40,311 nucleotides of DNA, from assembly GCF_011022235.1 (NCBI RefSeq), contig NZ_JAAIYP010000031.1, positions 1 to 40,311 of the forward strand, read 5' to 3'. The DNA is from Magnetospirillum aberrantis SpK (GTDB lineage Bacteria > Pseudomonadota > Alphaproteobacteria > Rhodospirillales > Magnetospirillaceae). Shown one piece after another: positions 1-7,912 of the stretch. The notes under the pieces were generated by a model that had not been told where the DNA came from, did not search any database, and saw nothing but the letters and a program-made list of their open reading frames with translations. Made by a program: the position numbers and the translations under genes. Numbering within the stretch: position 1 is the first letter of the stretch; the number at the start of each line of letters is the position of its first letter.

Positions 1-659
1 GCGAAATGGCCGACCGCGCCCACCGCCACCAGGGCGGGAACGGTGCCGGCGGCGAAAGCCAGCATGCCGAAGGCCGAGGCCAGGGCGTCGCCGGTGGCGG
101 CGGCGGCGGCCAGGGCGGCATAAAGCAGACCGCAGGGAATGAACCCCAGGAACATCCCCAGCAACCAGCCGCGCCAGCCGGTGGGAGACGCGAACAACGG
201 CCGCGCCAGCCGGCCGACGCTACGGCTCCACCAGCTTTCACCGGCCGGAGCGGTGCCCAGCAGCAGCTTGAGGCGCGGCACCGCCATGCCCATCAGGAAC
301 ATCGCCGCCAGAGCCAGCAAGGCGGCGGCCAGGAAACGAAAACCGCCCCATCCCGCCAGGATTCCGGCGGCGGCACCGCCCACCGCGCCCAAGACGGCGT
401 AAGAGGTGGCCCGCCCCAGGTGATAGGGCACCAGCGCGGCACCCGACAGGCGGTGCCATTCGCTCATGCCCGCCGCCGGAACCCGTTCCAGCCGGGCCGC
501 CACCTGACTGAGCACGAAGGGGCCGCACATGCCGGTGCAGTGCGAGGCCGAGCCGATCAGGCCGGTGAGAAACAGGCTGGACAGCAGGCCGCCGTTGTCG
601 ACCACCGCGACGCGGCAAACGGCAAGGCCGGCGGAAAGGGAAGTAACCAGGGAATCCAT
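1..659 (-). CDS. TauE/SafE-like (DsbD_2-type) membrane protein, 3' end cut by window
   Basis: Reading the minus strand from an ATG at 659 gives an open frame to the window edge (about 219 residues), so the C-terminus is missing. It has several hydrophobic segments and the motif HCTGMCGPFV near residue 40, plus a second Cys in FIPCGLLY; these are typical of the TauE/SafE-like membrane proteins of the DsbD_2 group, often found beside cytochrome or heme maturation genes. It starts 19 bases after the stop of the uroporphyrinogen methyltransferase on the same strand, so the two are probably cotranscribed. The transported substrate cannot be told from sequence; thiol/metal handling for cytochromes is an inference. 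The family call is good, the function is not settled. Confidence 0.8.
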   Translation of the reverse strand, partial: MDSLVTSLSAGLAVCRVAVVDNGGLLSSLFLTGLIGSASHCTGMCGPFVLSQVAARLERVPAAGMSEWHRLSGAALVPYHLGRATSYAVLGAVGGAAAGILAGWGGFRFLAAALLALAAMFLMGMAVPRLKLLLGTAPAGESWWSRSVGRLARPLFASPTGWRGWLLGMFLGFIPCGLLYAALAAAAATGDALASAFGMLAFAAGTVPALVAVGAVGHF

Positions 660-678
660 GACGGCAGAATATCCGCTT

Positions 679-1488
679 TCAGTTCGGGGTCCACCACGAC
701 AATTGTCGCCGCAATCCCACCACGCCGCCCACCACCAACAGGGCCGGCGGCTCCACCGGTTGGGCAGCCAGCGCCGCGACCACGCTTTCCAGCGTGCTTT
801 CCATCACCACCTGGGCCGAGGTGGTGGCCCGCGACACGATGGCCACCGGTTCGTCCGGCCGTCGCCCGGCGGCCACCAGCCGTTCCACCACCTTGTCCAA
901 GTGACGCAACGCCATATAGAACACCAGAACCTGCGCCCCGCGGGCCAGACCGTCCCAGTCGAAGCCGCCCGGAACCTCGCCGTCCTGGCCGTGGCCGGTG
1001 ACGAAGGCCACCGAGGAATTGCAGTCGCGCGCCGTGGCGGGAATGCCGGCATAGGCCAGCCCGCCCACCCCGGCGGTCACCCCCGGCACCACGCGGAAGG
1101 GCACCCCGGCATCGGCCAGGGCCAGGGCCTCCTCGGCGCCACGGCCGAACACGAAGGGGTCGCCGCCCTTGAGCCGCAATATCCGCTTGCCGGTCAGCGC
1201 CAGTTCCAACAGTCGCGCGGTGATCTCGGACTGGCTGGGGCTGGCCCGGCCGCCGCGCTTGCCCATGCTTTCCACCACCGCGCCCGGCCGGATCAGGGCC
1301 AGAACGCGCGGATCGACCAGCGCGTCGTGCACCACATGGTCGGCGTTCTTCAGGGCATGGAAGGCTAAAAGGGTGAGCAGGCCGGGATCGCCGGGACCGG
1401 CGCCGACCAGCCAGACGCTGCCGGGTGCGAAGTCGGGGCCGGGTGCGAAACCGGGAATGGGGTCAAGATCGGGTACGGTCGTTTTCAT
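679..1488 (-). CDS. cobA: uroporphyrinogen-III C-methyltransferase (SUMT)
   Basis: The protein (269 aa) should transfer two methyl groups from SAM to uroporphyrinogen III to give precorrin-2, the branch point to siroheme, heme d1 and cobalamin. Visible family motifs are the N-terminal GAGPGDPGLLT loop, LKGGDPFVFGRGAEEA and the PGVTAG segment, all in the usual order for a tetrapyrrole methylase. The length fits a stand-alone SUMT without the CysG dehydrogenase/ferrochelatase part. The first 22 residues are a low-complexity proline-rich leader with a short repeat (GFAPGPDFAPG), unusual for the family. The gene lies between bacteriohemerythrin and the TauE/SafE-like gene on the same strand. A sigma-70-like -10 lies so close to the ATG that the message could be leaderless. 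Confidence 0.93.
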   Translation of the reverse strand: MKTTVPDLDPIPGFAPGPDFAPGSVWLVGAGPGDPGLLTLLAFHALKNADHVVHDALVDPRVLALIRPGAVVESMGKRGGRASPSQSEITARLLELALTGKRILRLKGGDPFVFGRGAEEALALADAGVPFRVVPGVTAGVGGLAYAGIPATARDCNSSVAFVTGHGQDGEVPGGFDWDGLARGAQVLVFYMALRHLDKVVERLVAAGRRPDEPVAIVSRATTSAQVVMESTLESVVAALAAQPVEPPALLVVGGVVGLRRQLSWWTPN

Positions 1489-1495
1489 GGACGGG

Positions 1496-1523
1496 ACTAT
1501 AGGCGATTTAGCCCGTCCGGCAA
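1496..1523 (-). promoter_or_regulatory. candidate sigma-70 promoter of cobA
   Basis: On the minus strand TTGCCG (1518-1523) and TATAGT (1496-1501) are separated by 16 bases. The expected start of transcription falls within a base or two of the ATG at 1488, which would give a leaderless mRNA. No clear Shine-Dalgarno sequence precedes this ATG, which fits. Read by eye only. Confidence 0.35.
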
Positions 1524-1524
1524 A

Positions 1525-2043
1525 TCACGACGCCGTCTTGCCCAACGGCTCGAGATGGGGTTCGACGCCGGCCATCTTCTGGCTTGCGGCCACCGCCTCG
1601 CGTTTGCGGCGGATGGCCTCGGCCCTTTGCGCCTGCATCTGGAGCACATAGGGCTTCATGCGCAGATCGGATTGGATGATGTGGTCCACCAGCCATTCCT
1701 TGAGGAAATTGGCGAGGTCGCGCACCATGTGGTCGCGCGCCGGTCCCGCGGGCGCCTTGGTGTACACGCCGACGATGTCCGACAGCTTGCGCAGCACGTC
1801 GCGATGCGAACGGCGGTGGCTTTCGTGATAGGGATAGCGGATGGCGAGCTGAAGTTCTTCCTCGCGGGCGAAGTGCTCGCCAGTGTACTCCACCAGACCC
1901 AGCAGGACACGGGCCACCTTCTTGTGGTCGATCTGGCCGGCGATGGCGATCTCGAAAGCGTTGATCAGGTCGACCAAATGCTTGTGATCGGCGTCGATGG
2001 TTTCGTCCCCGACGCTCATGGCGTCGCGCCATGCTATGGACAT
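1525..2043 (-). CDS. bacteriohemerythrin
   Basis: This 172-residue protein is a single-domain hemerythrin, a non-heme di-iron O2 carrier or sensor of the cytoplasm. All seven expected ligands are visible: H20 in DADHKHL, H57 and E61 in EHFAREE, H76 and H80 in the YHESHRRSH stretch, H121 and D126 in WLVDHIIQSD. A charged tail of about 40 residues (rich in Q, R, A, E) follows the four-helix domain and has no recognised role. The ATG at 2043 is preceded by a GGGGGAAG Shine-Dalgarno. It lies upstream of cobA on the same strand with a 36-base gap. Such proteins are common in microaerophilic, chemotactic Rhodospirillales, where O2 buffering or sensing is the usual proposal. Confidence 0.93.
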   Translation of the reverse strand: MSIAWRDAMSVGDETIDADHKHLVDLINAFEIAIAGQIDHKKVARVLLGLVEYTGEHFAREEELQLAIRYPYHESHRRSHRDVLRKLSDIVGVYTKAPAGPARDHMVRDLANFLKEWLVDHIIQSDLRMKPYVLQMQAQRAEAIRRKREAVAASQKMAGVEPHLEPLGKTAS

Positions 2044-2169
2044 CCTGCTTCCCCCAACGGAAACTGACCATAAGAATTAAGGATTTTACCCGAGAATGAC
2101 TTCAATTTCCATATGGCCCTGTGGTCAGGGTGCACGCTTTGCGCGCAGGGAATCAAAGGCGTGCCGGTC

Positions 2170-2661
2170 ATGATGGCGGGCTCGCATGTGGTGGTGGGGG
2201 CCGCCCTGTGGGTGGCGGTGGCCAAGCTGGGCGGCGGCAACCCGGCCGACCCCCAGGCGTTGGCGGCGGCGGCGCTGGGGTCGCTGTTGCCCGACATCGA
2301 CCATCCGCAATCGTGGGCCGGGCGCAAGATGCGGGCGATTTCCGTCCCGCTGTCGCTGGTGGTCGGCCATCGCGGCGTCACCCATTCGGCCATCGCCGTG
2401 GCCGCCGGGCTGGCGTTGCTGCTGTTGCTGGGAACGGGGTGGATGGCGGCGCCGGTGGTGGTGGGCTATCTGTCGCACCTTTTGGCCGACGCGCTGACAC
2501 CTTCGGGGGTGCCGCTGTTGTGGCCCAGCCGCCGCCGTTTCACCCTCAACCTGTGCCGCACCGGTTCGGCGGTGGAGATCGCCTTGGTGGCGGCGGTCGG
2601 GGTGGCCGCCGGCTGGGCCGCGGGGGTGGATTTCACCGCCCTGCCGCGTCCCAGGCTGTAA
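2170..2661 (+). CDS. YdjM-like inner-membrane metal-dependent hydrolase
   Basis: The protein (about 163 aa) belongs to the membrane-bound YdjM/DUF457 metal-dependent hydrolase family. Conserved features are LLPDIDHPQS with D/D/H, the GHRGVTHS motif, and GYLSHLLADALTPSGVPLLWP, all in the family order and interspersed with hydrophobic helices. In E. coli YdjM is in the LexA/SOS regulon; no LexA box was recognised here. The ATG at 2170 or the adjacent ATG at 2173 is chosen because the family N-terminus begins just before the first GH/SH motif; the frame is open further up to 2113, but that part is not family-like. It ends 4 bases before the 3' end of the convergent rutE-like gene. The substrate is unknown. 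Confidence 0.85.
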   Translation: MMAGSHVVVGAALWVAVAKLGGGNPADPQALAAAALGSLLPDIDHPQSWAGRKMRAISVPLSLVVGHRGVTHSAIAVAAGLALLLLLGTGWMAAPVVVGYLSHLLADALTPSGVPLLWPSRRRFTLNLCRTGSAVEIALVAAVGVAAGWAAGVDFTALPRPRL

Positions 2662-2665
2662 CGTC

Positions 2666-3256
2666 CTACAAAATCCGGCAGGCGTCGTCGAAATCCAGAC
2701 GCGGCCCGCGCGGATACAAGGCAGCGGCGTCGCCATAGCCGATGTTGATCAGGAAGTTGGACTTGACCGGCGTGCCGGCGAAGAAGGCGGCGTCGACGGC
2801 GGCCGGGTCGAAACCGCTCATGGGACCGCAATCGAGACCCAGCGACCGCAGCGCCAGGATCAGATAGGCGCCCTGAAGGGTGGCGTTGCGCATGGCGGTC
2901 TCGGCGATCAGCGCGTCGTTGCCCACATACCACGACCGCGCGTCCGCATGCGGGAACAGCGTCGGCAGCTTTTCATGGAATTCCATGTCCAGGGCGACGA
3001 TGGCGGTGACCGGGGCGGCCATGGTCTTGTCCAGGTTGCCCGCCGCCAGCGCCGGCTTCAACCGTTCCTTGGCCTCGGAACCTTGCACGAAGACCACCCG
3101 CATGGGCTGGCAGTTGACCGCCGTCGGTCCCATGCGCGCCAGGTCCCAGGCTTGGCGCAGCAACGCCTCGGGTACCGCGCGGTCGAGAAATCGGTTATGG
3201 GTGCGGGCCGTCAGGAACAAGGTGTCCAGGGCGCTGTCCGCGAGCGGGGTGGTCAT
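2666..3256 (-). CDS. rutE: RutE-like malonic semialdehyde reductase / nitroreductase family
   Basis: The 196-residue protein matches E. coli RutE over its whole length, including ARTHN near the start, [59 protein letters not shown] and LINIGYGD. RutE is an FMN/NAD(P)H reductase that reduces malonic semialdehyde to 3-hydroxypropionate in pyrimidine ring breakdown. No other rut genes are nearby, so here it is an orphan; its role may be general detoxification of the semialdehyde or another small carbonyl. It is convergent with the YdjM-like gene and divergent from the deacetylase gene. Confidence 0.9.
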   Translation of the reverse strand: MTTPLADSALDTLFLTARTHNRFLDRAVPEALLRQAWDLARMGPTAVNCQPMRVVFVQGSEAKERLKPALAAGNLDKTMAAPVTAIVALDMEFHEKLPTLFPHADARSWYVGNDALIAETAMRNATLQGAYLILALRSLGLDCGPMSGFDPAAVDAAFFAGTPVKSNFLINIGYGDAAALYPRGPRLDFDDACRIL

Positions 3257-3346
3257 CGGGTCTCTCCTGTCGCTATATTAGGAAATCGTTGCCGCCGAGA
3301 TGGTGTTCGATCGCCATATTACGGACGCCCTCGGGGAAAGGGTTAG

Positions 3347-4366
3347 ATGGGAATGAGAAACACTGTGTTTCTGGCTGCGGCGCTTGCCGTCCTGGCGGGC
3401 TGGGGCATTGCCCCGGCGCGGGCGGCCGACAGCGCGGTGGTGGTGACCTACAACCGGTTCGGAGAGAGCGGCACGCCGGCCGTCAACACCCGCATCGAAC
3501 AGTTGGAAGCCCAGATCGCCGAGTTGAAAAGCGGCGGCTACACGGTATTGGCGCTGCCCCGGGTGGTGGCGGCGCTGCAAGCGGGAACCGCGCTTCCCGA
3601 CAAGGCGGTGGTCCTGAGCGTGGACGATTCGGCGCTTTCGGTGTGGGAAGCGGCGTGGCCGCGCTTCAGGGCGGCGCGCCTGCCCTTCACCTTGTTCCTG
3701 TCCACCGACGAAATCGACCGCGAATCTTCCGACCGCCTGAACTGGGACCAGGTGCGGGAAATGGCGGCGTCTGGTCTGGTCACCATCGGCAGCAAGGGCG
3801 CCGGCCATGTTCACATGGCCCTGATGACGGCGGACGAGGTGAGCGCCGACGTGGCGCGGGCCAGGGATCGTTTCGTTTCCGAACTGGGCCACGCCCCGGA
3901 CCTTTTCGCCTGGCCCTACGGCGAGATGAGCCGCGAGGCGGCCCAGGCGATCCGCGCCGCGGGCTTCAAGATGGCGTTCGGCCAGCATTCGGGGCCGATG
4001 TGGAAGGGCTCGGACCCCTGGTTCATGCCGCGCTTTCCGCTGAACGAGACCTATGGCGAGGTCGAACGTTTCCGTCTCGCCGTGCGGTCGCTGCCGTTGC
4101 CGGCGGTGGACGTCACCCCCGACGACCCGCGTCTGACCGCCAATCCCCCGGCCTTCGGCTTCACCCTGGCCCCCGAGGAACCGGGAACCGAGCTTCTGGC
4201 CTGCTACATCTCGCACGAGGGCCGCGCCGTCATCGAACGCCTTGGCCCACGGGTCGAAGTCCGCATGAGCAAGCCGCTGCCGCCGGGCCGCTCGCGCATC
4301 AACTGCACCGCGCCGACATTGGAAGGGCGCTGGCGGTGGTTCGGCTGGCAATTCCTGGTGGAATGA
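3347..4366 (+). CDS. secreted polysaccharide deacetylase-family protein, divergent metal site
   Basis: The protein (339 aa) starts with a signal peptide (hydrophobic segment ending APARA, cleavage near residue 26) and then shows the NodB-type deacetylase fold: VVLSVDDS at about 87-94 (canonical FDDG), a RFRAARLPFTLFLST strand, TIGSKGAGH near 144-152 and FAWPYGE. In the canonical family the third element is HxxxSH with two zinc-binding His; here the first His is replaced by Lys (SKGAGH), so one metal ligand appears lost. It may be a catalytically altered or polysaccharide-binding relative. The last 90 residues form an extra domain rich in beta-like segments. It ends close to the convergent ZIP transporter gene. 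Family call is firm, activity is not. Confidence 0.83.
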   Translation: MGMRNTVFLAAALAVLAGWGIAPARAADSAVVVTYNRFGESGTPAVNTRIEQLEAQIAELKSGGYTVLALPRVVAALQAGTALPDKAVVLSVDDSALSVWEAAWPRFRAARLPFTLFLSTDEIDRESSDRLNWDQVREMAASGLVTIGSKGAGHVHMALMTADEVSADVARARDRFVSELGHAPDLFAWPYGEMSREAAQAIRAAGFKMAFGQHSGPMWKGSDPWFMPRFPLNETYGEVERFRLAVRSLPLPAVDVTPDDPRLTANPPAFGFTLAPEEPGTELLACYISHEGRAVIERLGPRVEVRMSKPLPPGRSRINCTAPTLEGRWRWFGWQFLVE

Positions 4367-4385
4367 AAGAGCCGTTGCCCGGCTT

Positions 4386-5321
4386 TCAGCCCAAGGTGGT
4401 GTCCAGCACCATCATCAGCGCGAATCCGGCCATCAGCCCCAATGTCGCCGGGGTCTGGTGGCCGTTGCGGTGGGTTTCGGGAATGACCTCGTGCGAGACC
4501 ACGAAGATCATCGCCCCCGCCGCCAATCCCAGCCCCAGCGGATAGGCCGGCGCCAGGCCGCTGGACAGGCTGACGCCCATCAACGCCCCCAACGGTTCCA
4601 GAATGCCGCTGGCCGCGGCCACCGCCACCGCCACCAATGGGCGGAAGCCGGCGGCCCGCAGCGCCAGGGCCACCGCCAGACCCTCGGGGATGTCCTGAAG
4701 GGCGATGGCGGTGGTCAGCGGCAAGCCGACGCTCAGGTCGCCATTGGCGAAGCTGACGCCGATGGCCATGCCTTCGGGCAGGTTGTGCAGGGCGATGGCG
4801 AACACGAACAGCCAGGCGCGGCCGCACCGTTCGTGTCCGGCACCGCACGGGCCGGTGGTATCGTGCTCGTGCGGGGTGAACTCGTCCAGGCCCAGCATCA
4901 GCACCACGCCGACCGCCATGCCGGCCACCACCACGGCCGCCCCCAGGCCCTTGTGGCCCAAGATCTCGGCCCCCGCCTCAAGCCCCGGCAGCAACAACGA
5001 AAAGGCGCTGGCGGCCAGCATCATGCCGGCGGCGAATCCCAACAGGCTGTCTTGCAGTTTCTGCGGAATGGTCCGCAACACCAATGCCGGCATGGCGCCC
5101 AAGGCGGTGGTGGCGAATCCGGCGAAGCCGCCGATCAGCGCGGCCCGCAAGGCGATCTCGTCGCCGGCCAGGGCACGCACCACGCCCTGGCCCAGCAACA
5201 GCACCACCAGCCCCAAGGCGACAGCCAATCCGCGCGTGGTCATCACGTGTTCCTGCGCATGCCGACGCAACAGCGCCGTCCATGACGCGGGGACTGACGA
5301 AGAGGTGCTCTGGCTGTCCAT
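4386..5321 (-). CDS. ZIP-family divalent metal transporter
   Basis: The 311-residue protein has about eight hydrophobic segments and the two ZIP hallmark helices: ALHNLPEGMAIG and ALQDIPEGLAVAL. A His-containing loop (FTPHEHDTTGPCGAGHERCG) lies between the third and fourth segments and may bind metal. ZIP proteins move Zn2+, Fe2+ or Mn2+ into the cytoplasm. The second motif has QD instead of HN, as in the GufA subfamily. The ATG at 5321 follows a leader of about 60 bases after a TATAAT box. The palindromic ATAATTAT overlapping this box could bind a metal regulator, but this is not proven. The N-terminal 25 residues are polar and Ser-rich. Confidence 0.9.
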   Translation of the reverse strand: MDSQSTSSSVPASWTALLRRHAQEHVMTTRGLAVALGLVVLLLGQGVVRALAGDEIALRAALIGGFAGFATTALGAMPALVLRTIPQKLQDSLLGFAAGMMLAASAFSLLLPGLEAGAEILGHKGLGAAVVVAGMAVGVVLMLGLDEFTPHEHDTTGPCGAGHERCGRAWLFVFAIALHNLPEGMAIGVSFANGDLSVGLPLTTAIALQDIPEGLAVALALRAAGFRPLVAVAVAAASGILEPLGALMGVSLSSGLAPAYPLGLGLAAGAMIFVVSHEVIPETHRNGHQTPATLGLMAGFALMMVLDTTLG

Positions 5322-5386
5322 GGCTCGGCTTTCTCAGAGTGAGGGCGAAATCATGGTAGTGGCTGTAAGGCTGCACGAAAAAACGA

Positions 5387-5417
5387 TAATTATACCTCTC
5401 GTCATCGCCTTGCCCGA
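5387..5417 (-). promoter_or_regulatory. candidate promoter and possible metal-regulator site of the ZIP gene
   Basis: The minus strand has a perfect TATAAT at 5389-5394, about 68 bases before the ZIP start codon; the -35 region (CGGGCA, 5412-5417) is poor. A poor -35 is common for activated or regulated promoters. The -10 overlaps the 8-base palindrome ATAATTAT (5386-5393), within GATAATTATAC, which loosely resembles Fur-type half sites. This is an observation by eye. Confidence 0.35.
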
Positions 5418-5429
5418 TTAATGCGGCGT

Positions 5430-5699
5430 TCACACGGAAGGCGGCGTGCCTTCGCCGGCGGGCGGCGGCGGCACCCGGCCCTTCAGTTCCTCGGACACGT
5501 TGTGGCCGCCGCACGAGCCGCAGACGAAGACGATGTCCGTTTCCAACCGGCTCAGGCCGAAATCCTGCATCATCACATGGCCGCAATGGCCGCAGACGTA
5601 ATCCTCGCCGCCACGGCCGACGGCGGACAGGCCAGTGTTGAAAAGCGGGCGGTCGCCGATGTCGCGGGGGGAAATGGGGGTCAGCATGATTTCGGACAT
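5430..5699 (-). CDS. small zinc-ribbon protein of unknown function
   Basis: The 89-residue protein contains two CxxC knuckles, C36-C39 and C60-C63, about 20 residues apart, giving a rubredoxin/zinc-ribbon-like metal site. The N-terminus (LTPISPRDIGDRPLFNTGLS) and the Pro-rich C-terminus do not resemble a known domain. An AAGGAAAC Shine-Dalgarno precedes the ATG. It starts 21 bases after the gamma-glutamyltransferase stop, so the two are likely one transcript. Function is not recognised; a role as a redox- or metal-binding accessory is only a guess. Confidence 0.72.
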   Translation of the reverse strand: MSEIMLTPISPRDIGDRPLFNTGLSAVGRGGEDYVCGHCGHVMMQDFGLSRLETDIVFVCGSCGGHNVSEELKGRVPPPPAGEGTPPSV

Positions 5700-5720
5700 C
5701 TTGTTTCCTTTGTGAAACGA

Positions 5721-7313
5721 TTACCAGCCGGCGGCGACGCCATCGGCACGGGGGTCGGCCGCCCCTTCGATCATGCCGTCGGCGCGGCGCACCAGGGCGC
5801 CGGCATGACCCATGGACCCGTCGAACGGCGCGACCATCGCGACGTCGTGGCCCAGGGCCGTCAGCGTTTCCGCCAGATCGGGGGCGAACCGGCTTTCCAG
5901 CTTGAGGTCGGTTCCGCTTGCCCCATCGGCGCCACGGCCGAAGACGAAGCGTGGCGCGGTCAGGGCCGCCTGAAGCGGCTGGCCGGCCAGGATGGCGCGG
6001 GCGAAGATCTGGGCCTGAATTTGCGGTTGCGAATCGCCGCCCATGGTTCCCCACACCATGGTCCGGCCGTCCTTGAGCCGGGCCAGGGCTGGCGACAGGG
6101 TGTGGAACGGCTTGCGCCGGGGTTCCAGGGCGTTGCGATGGTCGGGATCAAGCGAGAACGAGACGCCGCGATTGTGCCACACCACTCCGGTCTGCGGCAG
6201 CACCACCCCGGACCCGAAGGCGTGGAATAGGCTTTGGATGAAGCTGACGGCGCGGCCCTGGCCGTCGACCACGCCCAGCCACACCGTGTCGCCGTCGCCC
6301 AGCACCTGGGTCGATGCCTGGGCGCGGCCGGGATCGATTTCGGCCGCCAGCCGGTCCAATAGGTGGTCGGACAGGTAGGTGGTGGCGTGCACCGACATGC
6401 GATGCGGGTCGGTGATGTGGCTGTCGCGGACGCGATAGGCGATCTTGGTGGCCTCGACCAGGGCATGGATCCAGCCGGCTTCGTCAGGCTGTGCCGCCCC
6501 CAGACGCTGGAACACCCCCAACAGGATCAGCGACGCCAGCCCTTGGGTCGGCGGCGCGGTGTTGAACAAGGTGCCGCCGGCCAGCGACAGCGACAACGGC
6601 CGTCGGCGCATGCCGCGATGGCGCGCCAGATCGTCGCCTCTGAGCGGCGAGCCGGCCTCGCGCAGGTCGGCGGCCATGGCTTGCGCGATGTCGCCGCGAT
6701 AGAAATCGTCCAGCCCCACCTCGGCCAGCCGTTCCAGCGTCGCCGCCAGACCCGGCTGCGTCATCAGGGTGCCGGCGGCCGGGGCTTTGTTGCGGATAAG
6801 GAACGTTTGTGCGAAGCCCGGCACCTTGCGCAACGTCGCCAGATTGCCGCGTGTCGCCGCCTCCTGGTGGGCGGTGAGGGCGAAGCCGTTGCGGGCGTAA
6901 TGGATGGCGTCCTCGAACAGCCGCTCCAGCGGCATGCCGCCGCCCCATTGTTCCGACAGGTCGAGCGCCAGTTGCCATCCCGACACCGCGCCGGCCACCG
7001 TGTTGGCGGCCAGCCCGCCGCGCGCCGGAACGGCCTTCAGGCGTTCGGCGCGATAAAGGTCGCGGTGCACCGCCCCGCCCGAGGCGCCCGAACCGTCGAT
7101 GGAAATGGGCGGCTTGCCCGGTTCGGCGATCAGCCAGAAGCCGTCGCCGCCCAGGCCCGTCATGTGCGGATAGACCACGGTCAGGGTGGCGGCGGCGGCG
7201 AGGGCCGCCTCGATGGCGTTGCCGCCTTCGCGCAGAACCGCCAGTCCCGCTTGCGAGGCGAGGTGGTGGGGGGTGGTCACCATTCCCCGGCGGCCCATGG
7301 GCGTATTGAGCAT
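5721..7313 (-). CDS. ggt: gamma-glutamyltransferase family protein
   Basis: The protein (530 aa from the chosen start) is an N-terminal nucleophile hydrolase of the gamma-glutamyltranspeptidase family, which cleaves gamma-glutamyl amides such as glutathione. Seen are GGNAIEAALAAAATLTVVYPHMTGLGGDGF, the DTVWLGVVDGQGRAVS region carrying the expected catalytic Thr that is freed by autocleavage, and PFHTLSPALARLKDG followed by GTMGGDSQPQ. There is no signal peptide, so unlike classical GGT it is probably cytoplasmic, like the YwrD-type group. The ATG at 7313 has an AAGGGACG Shine-Dalgarno at good spacing; the frame is open 32 codons further up to 7409, but that ATG lacks one and the extension is not family-like. 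Substrate not determined. Confidence 0.9.
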   Translation of the reverse strand: MLNTPMGRRGMVTTPHHLASQAGLAVLREGGNAIEAALAAAATLTVVYPHMTGLGGDGFWLIAEPGKPPISIDGSGASGGAVHRDLYRAERLKAVPARGGLAANTVAGAVSGWQLALDLSEQWGGGMPLERLFEDAIHYARNGFALTAHQEAATRGNLATLRKVPGFAQTFLIRNKAPAAGTLMTQPGLAATLERLAEVGLDDFYRGDIAQAMAADLREAGSPLRGDDLARHRGMRRRPLSLSLAGGTLFNTAPPTQGLASLILLGVFQRLGAAQPDEAGWIHALVEATKIAYRVRDSHITDPHRMSVHATTYLSDHLLDRLAAEIDPGRAQASTQVLGDGDTVWLGVVDGQGRAVSFIQSLFHAFGSGVVLPQTGVVWHNRGVSFSLDPDHRNALEPRRKPFHTLSPALARLKDGRTMVWGTMGGDSQPQIQAQIFARAILAGQPLQAALTAPRFVFGRGADGASGTDLKLESRFAPDLAETLTALGHDVAMVAPFDGSMGHAGALVRRADGMIEGAADPRADGVAAGW

Positions 7314-7395
7314 GTCCCGTCCCTTGCGGTGCGTGAGCTGACCCCTGTTATCGCGCAGCCGGACCCAGGCCGTCCAGAGCGCGGCCGGGAAAAAT

Positions 7396-7423
7396 TTGAA
7401 TTCGGTCATTTTCTGGATATGTA
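7396..7423 (+). promoter_or_regulatory. candidate promoter of gpt
   Basis: TTGAAT (7396-7401) and TATGTA (7418-7423) are spaced 16 bases. Transcription would start near 7430, downstream of the in-frame ATG at 7424, which favours the ATG at 7454 as the true start of gpt. Confidence 0.4.
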
Positions 7424-7453
7424 ATGCCCGACCACCCTATCGGACTCTTCGCC

Positions 7454-7912
7454 ATGACCACCCCTCCCCACACCATCTCCACCCTGCCGCTGTCGTGGGA
7501 GGACGTTCACCGCGATACCCGCATCCTGGCCGGCATGCTGGCCGAACTGCCGGCGTTTTGTGGCATCGTCGCGGTGACGCGCGGCGGGCTGGTGCCGGCC
7601 GCCATCCTGTCGCGCGAGTTGGATATCCATCTGGTGGAGACCGTGTGCGTGTCCACCTATGACGACCGCGACATCCGCGATCCCCAGGTGTTGAAGACCC
7701 TGGCCGGCGACGGGGCCGGCTGGTTGGTGGTGGACGATCTGGTGGACACCGGCGCCACCCTTCAGGTGTTGCGCGGCATGTTGCCCAAGGCTCATTTCGC
7801 TACCGTTTACGCCAAGCCCAAGGGCCAGCCGCTGGTCGACACCTTCGCCACCGTGTTCGCCCAAAGCACCTGGGTCGCCTTTCCCTGGGAGCCGCCGGGC
7901 AAGGGCAGCTGA
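7454..7912 (+). CDS. gpt: xanthine-guanine phosphoribosyltransferase
   Basis: The protein salvages xanthine and guanine by joining them to PRPP. From the ATG at 7454 it is 152 aa, the same length as E. coli Gpt, and aligns with it along its length: [32 protein letters not shown], the PRPP-binding loop [11 protein letters not shown], and [18 protein letters not shown]. An ATG at 7424 is in frame but directly abuts a putative -10 box. The stop codon TGA directly abuts the stop of the convergent acnA, the two forming the palindrome TGATCA, so there is no room for a terminator between them. Confidence 0.93.
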   Translation: MTTPPHTISTLPLSWEDVHRDTRILAGMLAELPAFCGIVAVTRGGLVPAAILSRELDIHLVETVCVSTYDDRDIRDPQVLKTLAGDGAGWLVVDDLVDTGATLQVLRGMLPKAHFATVYAKPKGQPLVDTFATVFAQSTWVAFPWEPPGKGS

